Shown: positions 7,969 to 18,089, counted from the stretch's first letter. The stretch is 64,000 bases of DNA from Orientia chuto str. Dubai (GCF_000964595.1 NZ_LANP01000002.1:1-64000); one strand, 5' to 3'. Translations and numbers: made by a program. The notes: generated by a model from the sequence alone, not told the origin.

Positions 7969-9264
7969 ATGGGCAACACTGTTTTACATGAAGCTTCTAA
8001 AGTGGGTGATATAGAAAAATTAATACAGCTTTTATCAGAACAAAGTAATATTGATATTAATGCTCAAGATGAATTAGGTAATGCTGCTTTACATTATGCT
8101 GCACAAGAAGGCCATATAGAAGTTATAAAGCTTCTGTTAAGTCATGGAGCTGATATAAATTTACAAGTGCAAGGGCAGTATACTAATGCTGCTTTGCATT
8201 TTGCTGTTAAAAAAGGGCATACAGAAGTTGTAGAACTACTACTAAATTGTGGGGCTGATATAAATTTACAAGGCAATGTAAAGCAAACACCTTTAATGAT
8301 GGCTGTGAGAGCAGGATATATAGATGTTATAAAACATTTATATATCTATAAAGCTGATCTAGGCATACCAGATGCTTTTGGTATTCCTCCTTTAAATGCA
8401 GCTGTTCAAAAAAATAATGTGGAAGTTGTAAAAGTACTATTAAGTTACATAACTGATCCTATGTTGCTTGATTCTGCTCTGCATACCGCTGTGCAAAGAT
8501 CTAATACAATATTGGCAGATATTTTGTTAGCTAATGGAGCTAATGTTAATTCTCAAGATTTTTTTGGTAATACTCCTTTATCCCGGGCTATTACAAATCA
8601 AGCAAAAGAATGTGTAAAGCTTCTACTATCTTATAAAGCCGACATCAATTTACAAAACAATAATGGTGAAACTCCTTTAGTTTGCAATAGGTTTAATATT
8701 GGTATAAATCATGCAGCAATGGATACATTATTAATTGCTCATATTGTTAAGCTAGAATATTGCGGAGTAGGTGTTAATACAGCAGGATTTCGACAAAATA
8801 AAGCTTTAATAAGTCAATCTCCACTTTTAACAGAATTAGAACAGAAATGCCAGCAAGAAGTACAGAAAATGAATAGTATGAAGATTGGCAAAAGTACTTT
8901 TTTTGACATATTTGTGTTGACAAAGGATATGAATATATTAGCAAGATGTGCTAATAGTTCTGATATTGTTCAATGTTCCAAGGTAAATTTTCCTATATAT
9001 GATCCTTTCATTAATGAGTCTATTGAAAAAGGTAAGCAAAGAAATGCTGCATTAAATAATGCAGTTACATCAATGAATAAAATATTGGCTCCACAGTCGG
9101 ATGAGATGCTACTAAGTGAAACATCTTGGTCCAGCTTGCCTAATGAAATACAATACATGATATTAGAGCACTTAAGTGATGAAGAGTTAATAAAAATTCA
9201 ATCTCCTGGTGAGGAAGATAGTAATGTTCAAGTTACAGGAGCGCATGCTATATATGATGATTAA
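7969..9264 (+). CDS. Ankyrin-repeat protein with C-terminal F-box, effector candidate
   Basis: The protein has 431 residues. About seven ankyrin repeats fill residues 1-232, for example GNAALHYAAQEGHIEVIKLL and NAALHFAVKKGHTEVVELLL; an eighth is partial (GETPLV). A linker of about 150 residues follows, then an F-box-like segment at about 390-411 (LPNEIQYMILEHLSDEELIK) and a 20-residue tail. Ankyrin repeats bind host proteins and an F-box can bind SKP1 of eukaryotic SCF ubiquitin ligases. Orientia Ank proteins of this build are known as effectors exported by type I secretion using C-terminal signals. There is no Sec signal peptide, which fits. It lies alone between decayed mobile DNA and a transposase remnant. 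The host target cannot be read from the sequence. Confidence 0.88.
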   Translation: MGNTVLHEASKVGDIEKLIQLLSEQSNIDINAQDELGNAALHYAAQEGHIEVIKLLLSHGADINLQVQGQYTNAALHFAVKKGHTEVVELLLNCGADINLQGNVKQTPLMMAVRAGYIDVIKHLYIYKADLGIPDAFGIPPLNAAVQKNNVEVVKVLLSYITDPMLLDSALHTAVQRSNTILADILLANGANVNSQDFFGNTPLSRAITNQAKECVKLLLSYKADINLQNNNGETPLVCNRFNIGINHAAMDTLLIAHIVKLEYCGVGVNTAGFRQNKALISQSPLLTELEQKCQQEVQKMNSMKIGKSTFFDIFVLTKDMNILARCANSSDIVQCSKVNFPIYDPFINESIEKGKQRNAALNNAVTSMNKILAPQSDEMLLSETSWSSLPNEIQYMILEHLSDEELIKIQSPGEEDSNVQVTGAHAIYDD

Positions 9265-9429
9265 TCTTTTTTAAGTGCATGAGTATATTAAAAAATAGAA
9301 TAAATACTTCAGTTTTGCATCAGGAATAATTAGATACAGGAGTTAGAGTATAAATTGCAAGTTTAAGAAAATGGTTTGCAAAGGATGAGAGAAATTTCAT
9401 ATAAGAATTAAAAAAATATCAAAAGAATA

Positions 9430-9640
9430 TCGCATGAAAAAAGATATAACAGCACTATATTGCTTTGTCGATTATTTTGTTAAAAGAGTAATCAATGGAT
9501 GAATAAAATTCATACTTATCTGTCAACACTAAGAAGCTAGCTAAAACCTCTGCATTTAAAACTTATGTTAATCGTAAATTGAGGTTACATGGTTTTTATT
9601 TTGATATTGAACATGCAATACACCGCTTAGCATAGAATGC
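9430..9640 (+). mobile_element. Transposase gene remnant
   Basis: KKDITALYCFVDYFVKRVIN at the start, then after frameshifts NQWMNKIHTYLS and TSAFKTYVNRKLRLHGFYFD. The opening (ITALYCFVDxF) resembles the N-terminus of IS982-type transposases; the family is uncertain. A related remnant lies at about 18803-19080. No intact frame or terminal repeats are visible. The rest of 9265-9820 shows no gene. Confidence 0.45.
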
Positions 9641-9821
9641 TTTTGCCTATATCTTTCTTAGTTGTTTATTGTTTTTTTTAATTAAGATTACTAAACCTTA
9701 TATTTAATTTCTAATCTAAAACCGATATATATAATATTTGCATATACTAGAGTATAGATATTGTGTTTGAAGGTGTGTTTATATTATTCTCTTGGCATAA
9801 AACTTAGAAAATATAGTACAA

Positions 9822-9852
9822 ATATAACTTAATATTCTATATTAAGTTATAT
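9822..9852 (-). terminator. 14-bp hairpin over the recD2 stop codon
   Basis: ATATAACTTAATAT and its exact complement are separated by TCT. The stem covers the stop codon of recD2. On the minus strand no T run follows directly (TTGTACTATATTTTC), so intrinsic termination is possible but not typical. Confidence 0.45.
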
Positions 9853-12013
9853 CTATTAATCTCTTCTTAAGAGTAGAATATCTCAAATCTGCAGCATTCT
9901 TTTTAATAGCAATATTTAGTGCCTTTTTTTGTCCAATAATAATAACTAACTTTTTAGCTCTAGTAATAGCAGTATAGATTAACTTACGTTGGAGCATAGG
10001 ATAATGCTGCATCATGAGAGGAATAATTACAGTATGATATTCCCCACCTTGGGATTTATGAATAGTGATAGCATAAGCAAGTACTATTTCATCAAGTTCA
10101 TCGAAGTCATAGCTTGTTTTCTTACCATCAAAATCTATTACTAAATTTTGGTTATCATGGTCAATTGTACTAATAATTCCTATATCACCATTATATACAT
10201 CTTTATCGTAGTTATTAACTATTTGCATAACTTTATCACCAATTTTAAAAATATTTCCCCAAACAAGTATTTCATTATTTGCTGAATTATTTGGTAATAG
10301 TGTTTTTTGCAGTACTGTATTGAGATTTTTAGTTCCTAAGGTTCCTCTAGTTATTGGAGACAATATCTGTATATCAGTAAATGGAGAGATAGAAAATTTT
10401 TTTGGAAGACGTACCTGAACTAATTCAATTATTTTAGCAATTGCATCTTCTGGTGTATTACTATTAATAAAATAAAAATCATTGTTTTGGTTAGATTGAA
10501 AAATTGGAAACAGTCCATTATTAATTCTATGAGCATTGCTAACAATATTACTTTGATTAGTTTGCCGAAAGATTTCTGTTAGTGTTACTATAGGCAATTT
10601 TTGAGATTTAATTAAATCATTAAAAATTTGGCCTGGTCCTACTGATGGTAGTTGATCAATATCTCCAACTAAAAAAAGAGCAGCAGTACTAGGCAGAGCA
10701 CTAACTGCTGCATACATTGTTGTTACATCAACCATTGACATTTCATCTAATATTAGTAATTGGCATTTAAGTTTTGTAATTGTTCTGGCATTTTGTCCAG
10801 GAGTGCTATGTACTAAACGGTGAATAGTATAAGCAGAGTGTTGTGTTGCTTCACTTAGTCTTTTTGCTGCTCTGCCAGTTGGAGCTGCAAGTAATATGGT
10901 AACTCCTATATTTTCTAGAATATTAATTATAGAATTAATTAAAGTAGTTTTTCCAACTCCAGGTCCTCCAGTGATAATAATTACTTTAGACTTTAAAGCC
11001 TTGGTAAGTGCTTTTTGCTGACTAGAAGATAATTTAATGTTTGCTTTATTTATATATTCTGTTATCTGATTGCTGCTGATTGAAGGCCATGCCAGTTTAC
11101 CTTTACTAAGATGAACTATTAATTCAGCTATTTTAAGCTCAGCATAAGCTAATCCCTTAAGAAATATACATTCTTCGCCATTAATATTTTCAACTGCAAC
11201 ATTGCGTTCATTTATTTCAAAAGATAATGCATCAATTATAAGATTAACATCAATATTAAGTAGTTCATGACAAAGGCTAATTAGCTTATCAGTTGGCATT
11301 CCGCAGCTACCATTACCCATAGCTGTTACCAAAGCATAATTTATTCCAGCTTTTGCTCTTATTATTGAGTTTTCTGGAATACCTATAGCTTTTGCGATGT
11401 TATCTGCACTTTTAAAACCTATGCCTTTAATATCTGATACTAATTTATATGGGTTAGATTTGATAATATTTATTGCTTCTGCTCCATAAGCCTTATATAT
11501 TTTAACAGCTTTACTAGCGCCAATATTATAGTTGTGAATGAACAGCATTATATCTCTTATAACTTTTTGACTATTCCAACTTTCCCAGATTTTTTGAGCA
11601 CGTACAGGACCTATTCCTGGTACTTTTTTTAGTGCAGCATCTTGGTTTTCAATAACTGTAAGAATATCTATGCCAAATGTTTGAACTAATTTTTTAGCAT
11701 ATATTGGACCAATACCTTTAATAATTCCAGATGCTAAATATTTTTCTATGCCCTCTATATTTGTTGGTAGCGAAACCTTTAATGTATTAGCTTTAAACTG
11801 CAGACCATATTCTTTATCATTAACCCATATGCCGCTAGCTTCAATATGCTGACCTACTGTAATAGCAGAACTGTAACCAATTACTGTTATTAAGTCTTTT
11901 TTATGACTAACCTTAGCTTTAATGATACAAAACCCATTTTCTGGGTTATGAAAAGTTATTCTTTCTACCAAGCCTAGAATCTGATTATTACTAGGTAGAG
12001 ATTTAACATTCAT
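9842..12013 (-). CDS. recD2: RecD2-type ATP-dependent DNA helicase
   Basis: The 723-residue protein has the RecD2 layout: an N-terminal OB-like region, tandem helix-hairpin-helix segments (SGIIKGIGPIYAKKLV, KVPGIGPVRAQKI, IKGIGFKSADNIA), then a superfamily 1B helicase core. Walker A GGPGVGKTT is at about residues 349-357, Walker B is LLILDEMSMVD, and the C-terminal motif is AYAITIHKSQGGEY with AITRAKK. It is a 5'-3' DNA helicase that works without RecBC and is linked to repair or replication stress. It lies 26 bp after rplS on the same strand and may share its transcript. Confidence 0.92.
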   Translation of the reverse strand: MNVKSLPSNNQILGLVERITFHNPENGFCIIKAKVSHKKDLITVIGYSSAITVGQHIEASGIWVNDKEYGLQFKANTLKVSLPTNIEGIEKYLASGIIKGIGPIYAKKLVQTFGIDILTVIENQDAALKKVPGIGPVRAQKIWESWNSQKVIRDIMLFIHNYNIGASKAVKIYKAYGAEAINIIKSNPYKLVSDIKGIGFKSADNIAKAIGIPENSIIRAKAGINYALVTAMGNGSCGMPTDKLISLCHELLNIDVNLIIDALSFEINERNVAVENINGEECIFLKGLAYAELKIAELIVHLSKGKLAWPSISSNQITEYINKANIKLSSSQQKALTKALKSKVIIITGGPGVGKTTLINSIINILENIGVTILLAAPTGRAAKRLSEATQHSAYTIHRLVHSTPGQNARTITKLKCQLLILDEMSMVDVTTMYAAVSALPSTAALFLVGDIDQLPSVGPGQIFNDLIKSQKLPIVTLTEIFRQTNQSNIVSNAHRINNGLFPIFQSNQNNDFYFINSNTPEDAIAKIIELVQVRLPKKFSISPFTDIQILSPITRGTLGTKNLNTVLQKTLLPNNSANNEILVWGNIFKIGDKVMQIVNNYDKDVYNGDIGIISTIDHDNQNLVIDFDGKKTSYDFDELDEIVLAYAITIHKSQGGEYHTVIIPLMMQHYPMLQRKLIYTAITRAKKLVIIIGQKKALNIAIKKNAADLRYSTLKKRLIDIT

Positions 12014-12039
12014 GTTAGCATTATTAAGTATAATAATAT

Positions 12040-12420
12040 TTATTTGTTATCTTTTGATTTTGAAAAAATTTTTTCTCTAATTTTAGCCTTTCTACCTTGC
12101 AAGTTTCTTAAATAATACAGCTTAGCTCGTCTTACTACTCCTTGCTTAACTAGCTCTATACTACTAATTAATGGAGAGTAAAGCATAAATTTTCTTTCTA
12201 CTCCCTGGCCATGACTAATTTTTCTAACTGTAAATGATGATGATATTGAACGATTAGTACGAGCAATAACAACTCCCTGATAAACTTGAATTCTTTCATT
12301 ATCTCCTTCAATAATTCTTAAGTTAACTTTTACAGTATCTCCAGATCTAAAATTAGGAATTTTTTTTCCTTGAGTTAGCTTCTCAATTTGCTCTTGTTCA
12401 AATTGCTTAATTAAATTCAT
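12040..12420 (-). CDS. rplS: Ribosomal protein bL19
   Basis: 126 residues with the L19 core ([75 protein letters not shown]). It sits at the interface of the two ribosomal subunits. A GGAG ribosome-binding site stands seven bases before ATG 12420. It follows trmD by 24 bp, the usual bacterial trmD-rplS pair. Confidence 0.97.
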   Translation of the reverse strand: MNLIKQFEQEQIEKLTQGKKIPNFRSGDTVKVNLRIIEGDNERIQVYQGVVIARTNRSISSSFTVRKISHGQGVERKFMLYSPLISSIELVKQGVVRRAKLYYLRNLQGRKAKIREKIFSKSKDNK

Positions 12421-12444
12421 TTTGTACTCCTTAGATTTTTAGTT

Positions 12445-13167
12445 TCATTTGTTAATAAAATGAGGGCGTCTTTGTTTTGTAATTTTGATAGATTGATTTA
12501 ATCTCCATTCCTTTATCTGCTTATGATTGCCAGAAAGCAAAACATCAGGTACCTTAAGATTACACCATTCCGATGGTCTAGTATATAGTGGATATTCAAG
12601 CAAGGTCATATTATCTTCAATTGTATTAAATGACTCTTCTAATAATGTACTTTGATTTGCTATAACACCAGGAAGTAATCTTATGCAACTATCTAGCAAG
12701 GCAAGGGCAGCTATTTCTCCTCCAGATAAAATAAAATTTCCTAAACTAGCTTCCAATATATTATACTTTTCTATTACCCTTTCGTCAATTCCTTCAAATC
12801 TTCCACAGATAATAATTATATTTTTTTGCTTAATAATTTTCTTAATAAAATTTTGATTTATGATTTCCCCTCTAGGAGACATATAATAAAGATATGGCTG
12901 AATATTTAAGTCAGTATAAGTATTTAATACATAATCAATCGCTTTGGCAAGAACATCAGCTCTCATAACTAGACCGCAACCTCCTCCATAAGGTTCATCA
13001 TCAACTTTTTTATGCTTTGTAATACCAAAATCTTTAATGTTGATAACTTTGTATGACCATATATTTTTCTTTAACGCTTTTCCAGCTAATGAATATTGTA
13101 ATGGTCCAGGAAACATTTCTGGAAATAAAGAAAGTATGTTAATATGAAACAAGCTATTATTAGGCAT
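12445..13167 (-). CDS. trmD: tRNA (guanine37-N1)-methyltransferase
   Basis: 240 residues. TrmD methylates G37 next to the anticodon, using S-adenosylmethionine, and prevents +1 frameshifting. Family marks are ILSLFPEMFPGPLQYSLAGK, DDEPYGGGCGLVMRAD, YMSPRGE, IIICGRFEGIDERVIE and SLGNFILSGGEIAAL, which together form the deep-trefoil knot, and EYPLYTRP in the C-terminal part. Usual partners rpsP and rimM are not next to it; upstream is an Asn-rich exported protein 60 bp away. Confidence 0.97.
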   Translation of the reverse strand: MPNNSLFHINILSLFPEMFPGPLQYSLAGKALKKNIWSYKVINIKDFGITKHKKVDDEPYGGGCGLVMRADVLAKAIDYVLNTYTDLNIQPYLYYMSPRGEIINQNFIKKIIKQKNIIIICGRFEGIDERVIEKYNILEASLGNFILSGGEIAALALLDSCIRLLPGVIANQSTLLEESFNTIEDNMTLLEYPLYTRPSEWCNLKVPDVLLSGNHKQIKEWRLNQSIKITKQRRPHFINK

Positions 13168-13227
13168 GAATATTAAATAATAATTAACTTTATTTGCAAT
13201 CTATCTTTAAAATAATAAGATATATCA

Positions 13228-14823
13228 TTATTTGTTATTAACGCATTTAGATATATATGATTCTTGTACTTTTTTTTCTTTTGTACGATGATACTGAATT
13301 ATATTATTAACTGCTTGTCGCTTACTTGCTTCTTTTCTATAATTTATCTCTTTTTCAATTAACTTAATATATTTCCAATCCTCAAGTAGCTTTAGCTTGG
13401 CTTTATCAGTAAGTTCTCCTAACTCAATATCATCATTTTCTGCAGTTAATATTATTAATTCGCGATCAATAAACATGCTTAACTCAACATTATCTCTAGT
13501 TTTGTTATTAATTTTATCTTTAATAGCTAGATTTATTGGATCAGTTTGTATATCGATAGAGTCATTTGTACTATCATTAGTATATACTTGCTCTAAATTG
13601 CTGGTATTAGCTTGGCTTGATACTAAGGTTTGGGCTGGTGCTGGTTCGATAATTTCATTTTTAGTATTACTGCTATCTTGCTGCTCGATTGTAGGCAATG
13701 CATTACTACTATGATTATCTTTAGTATGTTCATCTACTTTACTCTCCAAATTGTTATCTTCATTAATATCTAAAATATTTAAGTTAATGGCATTAGTATC
13801 ATCTTTTGATATTGTAGAAGAGAAATAATCGTTATTAGTAGTACTAAATTTGTTGTTATTTAGTAGTCGTTGAATAATATTATTGTTAATGCTAGAATAA
13901 GCTGTAATAGCATTATCAGTATAATTACTGTTGTCACTTTGTGATTGAACATAATTATCAATAAGCGGAATGAAACTTTTATTAAGAGTTAAACTATTAT
14001 CACCTGAATTAATCTTGGTATCTTTAGAGTTGTCATTCACATGTACTTGAGCTAATAATGAAGCATTATTTTCATTTATCGCTAGTAGTGGTTGAGTTTC
14101 TAAAGTTTGACTATTGTTAGCTTTTTGTTGATTACTTGTAGGTGCTAAAGAAATATTTTTTTCTTGAAGTTTTTTTGAATTGCTATCTTGCGTTTGAGCT
14201 ACTAACTTATTATTAGTATTATCTGGTTGATTAGAATTGTTAATAACTTCAGAATTTTTGAAAAAATTTTGAGTATATGTATTATGCTGTTCACTTAATA
14301 ATGTAATAGGTTCAGGTAGTGTTATGTATGGATCATTAATATTGTTATGTTCTTTAATAGTTTGATTAATTTGGGTTGAGTTATAATCTGCCTTACTGTT
14401 ATCTTGAGAGTATGGATTTTGATTGGGAGTTGAATACAACTTGCCATTGTTAGTGTTATGTATTTCCATGGCTTTAAGTATATCTGGTAATTCTATATCA
14501 TTATCCTCTAGTGTATCATGCGATACTGCATTTAAAGTCTTATTTTTTAATTTCTTTTGACTTGGAGAATCATTATTAGAGCTATTTTGTATTTGAGTAG
14601 CTTCGAGTTTATCCTGTATATTTTCAACATGAAAACCAAAAAAAGATTTTATCTTACTCAACCAGCTGTTATTGGTATCACTTAAATTTTGATTATTTAT
14701 TCCATCAGGCAATGGAAGAGAAGAAAGGGCAGGAGAGTTATTAATAATTACATTAGTAGTAGTGCTACTTGTAACCATTAAACTTATAGTAATTAAACAT
14801 ATTAATTTACTTTTAGCGAACAT
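13228..14823 (-). CDS. Asn/Ser-rich exported protein of unknown function
   Basis: I do not recognise this protein. From ATG 14823 it has 531 residues: a signal-peptide-like start (MFAKSKLICLITISLMVTSS), about 380 residues rich in Asn, Ser, Asp and Thr with no clear globular pattern, and a charged helical end (LTDKAKLKLLEDWKYIKLIE followed by KEINYRKEASKR). A TTG at 14853 would add ten residues but overlaps the upstream gene; the ATG directly after the upstream stop is the better start. It sits between the PopZ-like gene and trmD, all on one strand. Low complexity and an export signal suggest a fast-evolving envelope or secreted protein. That is inference only. Confidence 0.7.
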   Translation of the reverse strand: MFAKSKLICLITISLMVTSSTTTNVIINNSPALSSLPLPDGINNQNLSDTNNSWLSKIKSFFGFHVENIQDKLEATQIQNSSNNDSPSQKKLKNKTLNAVSHDTLEDNDIELPDILKAMEIHNTNNGKLYSTPNQNPYSQDNSKADYNSTQINQTIKEHNNINDPYITLPEPITLLSEQHNTYTQNFFKNSEVINNSNQPDNTNNKLVAQTQDSNSKKLQEKNISLAPTSNQQKANNSQTLETQPLLAINENNASLLAQVHVNDNSKDTKINSGDNSLTLNKSFIPLIDNYVQSQSDNSNYTDNAITAYSSINNNIIQRLLNNNKFSTTNNDYFSSTISKDDTNAINLNILDINEDNNLESKVDEHTKDNHSSNALPTIEQQDSSNTKNEIIEPAPAQTLVSSQANTSNLEQVYTNDSTNDSIDIQTDPINLAIKDKINNKTRDNVELSMFIDRELIILTAENDDIELGELTDKAKLKLLEDWKYIKLIEKEINYRKEASKRQAVNNIIQYHRTKEKKVQESYISKCVNNK

Positions 14824-14824
14824 T

Positions 14825-15322
14825 TTATAAATTTTTACTTTTTGATTGATCAATTTTAGATAATTGCTGCTTTATTTCCTGCACAATAATAGGATTAATA
14901 ACAGACTTTACTAAATTAGATAAATTATTATCAAGCCATTCAGATAGTTTTGGCTTAAGTAATTCTATCACTATATCTTCTATAGTTTTATTTTTACTAA
15001 TTGAAATATCTTGAGTTTGACTGCTAATATTTTTTTTAACTTTTGATTCAATTTTAGTAGATTCTGAATTATGTCTGTCTGTGGTAATATTAAACAAATT
15101 ATTTTTAATTGTATTTGTATTGATATTGTTAATTTGATTAGGACTACTAATTACTTCAGTTAATATTAAAATATCATTACTATCTTCAGTATCATATGTT
15201 GCATTATTTAAAGAATTAACTGTATTGCAGTTAATTACATTTTTAATAGAGTTTAAAATTTCTTCAATTGGTTGGTTAGCAGGCTCATTATAATCTTCCT
15301 TTTCTTTTTGGAGTTTAGTCAT
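14825..15322 (-). CDS. popZ: PopZ-like polar organising protein (DUF2497 family)
   Basis: 165 residues: an N-terminal helix (PIEEILNSIKNVI), a polar, Asn-rich middle, and a conserved C-terminal helical region (TIEDIVIELLKPKLSEWLDN followed by NLSNLVKSVINPIIVQEI). This is the build of the DUF2497/PopZ family: the N-terminus binds partners and the C-terminus oligomerises into a polar matrix that anchors ParB and chromosome origins in Caulobacter. It lies after a TolC-family gene, the usual alphaproteobacterial order. MipZ, also in this window, belongs to the same spatial system. Confidence 0.8.
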   Translation of the reverse strand: MTKLQKEKEDYNEPANQPIEEILNSIKNVINCNTVNSLNNATYDTEDSNDILILTEVISSPNQINNINTNTIKNNLFNITTDRHNSESTKIESKVKKNISSQTQDISISKNKTIEDIVIELLKPKLSEWLDNNLSNLVKSVINPIIVQEIKQQLSKIDQSKSKNL

Positions 15323-15362
15323 ACATACTATCCTAATTTTTAGAATTTTATTATGTTATAGT

Positions 15363-16723
15363 TTAATTTTTAAATTTTATCTTTTGTTCTGGAATGAAAT
15401 AATCTACCTGCAAATTTAATGCTTTAGCAGTTAATTGATTAGTTAACTGTTTTATTTTATACATATGCTTTAAAAGTTCAACATTAACTTTAATATCTTC
15501 AATTTGAGCATCATAAAAGCTGTTTTGAACTTTTAATAAATCTGTAATACGTATATTACCTAATTCATACTCATGTTGAGTTGCTGTTAGAGCAATAGAA
15601 ATAAACTTGACATAGTCTTTGGAGTATTCGACCTGCTGTTTTATAGAGTTGTATTGTTTTAATTCCGATACTATAGACACCTTAATTTCTTCTAATATAT
15701 CTTTATACTGACTTATTAGCATATTAAGAGCTCTTGTTTCAGATCTAGCTTCTAAAAATGCCGTATTATAATTAAATATAGGTATTGTTATTGCAACAAC
15801 AAAATCAGCAGTAGTAAGATATTCTTGTGGTTTTAGCAGAGGTAATGGGCTGCGTATTGAAAAACGTGCATTTATTTTAGGTAAAACAGCTGCTCTTTGA
15901 AATTTGACTTTTAATTGCTGTTCTAATATCTGGTTTTTATAACTATTAAGCACAAAACTATTATTTAGTCCTAAGTTAACTAATTCAGCTTCATTGCTGG
16001 CAAAATCATTAGATATTGTTGGCAATTCTATATTGCTAGGTAATATAGAAAAAAAATTATAGAATTTTTTTTCTATATTTTGTTGTGCAGTAATACTCGC
16101 CATGTGCTCAAACATAGCTTTTGTTAAACCAACTTGTGCATTAGCAACATTTACACTGTTACTTTCTCCTAGGCTTTGTTTTTGATTTTCTATCTCAAGC
16201 ATTTTTTGAAAATAATATACTTTTGCTTTATAAAGTTTAGATGTTTCAATAGAAGAATAATAGTCCAAGTAGATTTCAATACCTTTATATATTAATCCTT
16301 GTTCTTCATGATAAAATTTTTCTTTAGCTGTTAAGCTTCTTGCTTATTAATTTTTAGCCTTATTAAATCTTGACCACCATTAAATAAGTTTTGCGAAATT
16401 GATAACTCAACATTTGATAAATTATTTGTAGCATGCTTATTGGGAAGCCAATTACCACTTGAAGACCAATTATTGTTGCCATTATGGTGATATCTTTTGC
16501 CTGATGATATTGATGTGTGTGCTTCAGGTAAGAAATTTGCATAAATTTTTAAGTGCTGATTTGCTTGTTGGAAAAACTTATCTTGCAATAATTTAAATTT
16601 AATGGAACTTTGATAAGCATTACTTAGTGCTGTATTAATATCTATAGCACAACATGAAAAACTATAAGTTAGTAATATTAGATAATATATTGCTAGAATA
16701 GTTTTTTTAAATGAAATTAACAT
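15363..16723 (-). pseudogene. tolC: TolC-family outer membrane efflux protein, split by one frameshift
   Basis: The first frame, 16723-16331, has a signal peptide (ILAIYYLILLTYSFSCCA), then IDINTALSNAYQSSIKFKLL and ELSISQNLFNGGQDLIRLKI, the N-terminal half of a TolC repeat. It ends at TAA 16333-16331. The second frame, from TTG 16268 to 15363, has YYSSIETSKLY, AALPKIN-like AVLPKINARFSI, and a final coiled-coil repeat (VEYSKDYVKFISIALTATQH, YELGNIRITDLLKVQNSFYD). Between them AKEKFYHEEQGLIYKGIEIY reads on in the second frame, so a single lost base near 16335-16345 explains the split. The combined length of about 450 residues is normal. TolC is the outer-membrane exit duct for type I secretion and efflux. 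Neighbour popZ is as in other alphaproteobacteria. Confidence 0.85.
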
Positions 16724-16919
16724 TTGTTATTAGAAGTTTTTTTATAATAGATTAATTTTTATTAATGGAATTTTATGATAAATACAATAACTACTAAACT
16801 TATTTATAAAATTTTATAGATAATAAGATATATTATATCGTTTTTTTATCATAAAATCTATTGAGAAAAATATTGTTTTTATTGCTAATATTCGTTATAA
16901 ATGTTTTTAAAGAATTTAT

Positions 16920-16991
16920 GGCTAGGTAGCAAAGTGGTTAATGCCGTGGACTGCAAATCCTCTATCGCCGGTTCAATTCCGGCCCTGGCCT
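16920..16991 (+). tRNA. tRNA-Cys (anticodon GCA)
   Basis: Acceptor stem GGCTAGG pairs with CCTGGCC (one G-T pair), the T-arm is GCCGG-TTCAATT-CCGGC, the anticodon loop is CTGCAAA and the discriminator is T, as in other tRNA-Cys. The anticodon stem has one apparent T-T mismatch. No CCA is encoded. Confidence 0.93.
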
Positions 16992-17059
16992 CATCCATCA
17001 GTTGCTTGCAGCAAAAGCTATTTTGAACAATATTATATGCTAAGTTAAGTACAGTAATT

Positions 17060-17989
17060 ATGGACTTCTTGGAACAGTTTTTTGAAACTATGGTAGCTGA
17101 AAAAAATGTTTCAGCTAATTCGTTATTGGCATACAAGCGCGATTTGCAAGATTTTAATGATTTTCTTAAGTATAAGCAACTAAAGAATGCGCTAGTTGTT
17201 ACTGCAAAGGATGTTGATTCATTTATTTATTATCTCCTTGATAAAGATCTTAGTTTTCGATCTATTGCACGTAAGATATCTACCTTAAAGCAGTACTATT
17301 TATTTTTACTAACAGAAAGTATAATTCAGACTGAATTTATAACTAGCATTGAAGTGCCACGTTATAAATCTGGATTGCCACAAATATTATCAATTAAGGA
17401 AATTAAAACTTTAATTGATAGTTGTTTAAAAGATACTACAGCTGAAGGTATAAGAATATTAGCGATGATTTGCTTGCTGTATTCTACTGGTCTTAGAGTA
17501 TCAGAATTAGTTAGTATAAAAATTACTGATTTAAAGTTTGATTATAGTTCTGGGAAAATAAAAAATCACTTTACCATTTTAGGAAAAGGGAATAAGGAGC
17601 GGCTAGTAGTTATGAATAATTTCACTAGTGAGATTGTATTTAGATATTTACCTTATCGAGATTTTTTTTCTCCATTTAAGAATGCTAAGAATAGTGTCTA
17701 TCTTTTTCTATCTAAGGCTAAGCAAGGATATATGACTCGGCAAAATTTTGCTATATTACTAAAACAAGCAGCTGTTAATGCTGGACTTTCACCTGATAGC
17801 GTTTCTCCACATATATTACGACATAGCTTTGCAAGTCACTTGCTTGAAGGAGGGGCGGATTTAAAAGTTATTCAAGAACTGCTAGGGCATGTTGATATTA
17901 GCTCTACTCAAATTTATACTCATGTGCAACCAAAGAGGCTGAAACATGTAATAGAAAAATATCATCCAGCTGGTTTAAACAAACATTAG
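17060..17989 (+). CDS. xerD: Tyrosine recombinase XerD
   Basis: 309 residues: an N-terminal SAM-like DNA-binding domain (1-100) and a catalytic domain with R146 (STGLRVSEL), a Lys in GKGNKER, H251 and R254 (HILRHSF), H277 (LLGHVDI) and Y286 (QIYTH). XerD with XerC resolves chromosome dimers at dif near the division septum under FtsK control. The end KYHPAG and the even match along the length favour XerD over XerC. All catalytic residues are present. It follows tRNA-Cys on the same strand. Confidence 0.9.
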   Translation: MDFLEQFFETMVAEKNVSANSLLAYKRDLQDFNDFLKYKQLKNALVVTAKDVDSFIYYLLDKDLSFRSIARKISTLKQYYLFLLTESIIQTEFITSIEVPRYKSGLPQILSIKEIKTLIDSCLKDTTAEGIRILAMICLLYSTGLRVSELVSIKITDLKFDYSSGKIKNHFTILGKGNKERLVVMNNFTSEIVFRYLPYRDFFSPFKNAKNSVYLFLSKAKQGYMTRQNFAILLKQAAVNAGLSPDSVSPHILRHSFASHLLEGGADLKVIQELLGHVDISSTQIYTHVQPKRLKHVIEKYHPAGLNKH

Positions 17990-18089
17990 TACCATTAAAT
18001 CTGAATTTTTAAAATTAATAGAATGTTTAATATATATTATACTATCTACAAACTTTCTTATGCATGTTCTTCCAATTGACATAACCTAG

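Noticed and set aside
13228-14853. TTG 14853 as the start of the Asn-rich protein
   Set aside because: It overlaps the PopZ-like gene, and the signal peptide begins at ATG 14823.
16885-17136. Open frame of 83 codons on the minus strand
   Set aside because: It runs through tRNA-Cys and the start of xerD; both are firm on the plus strand.
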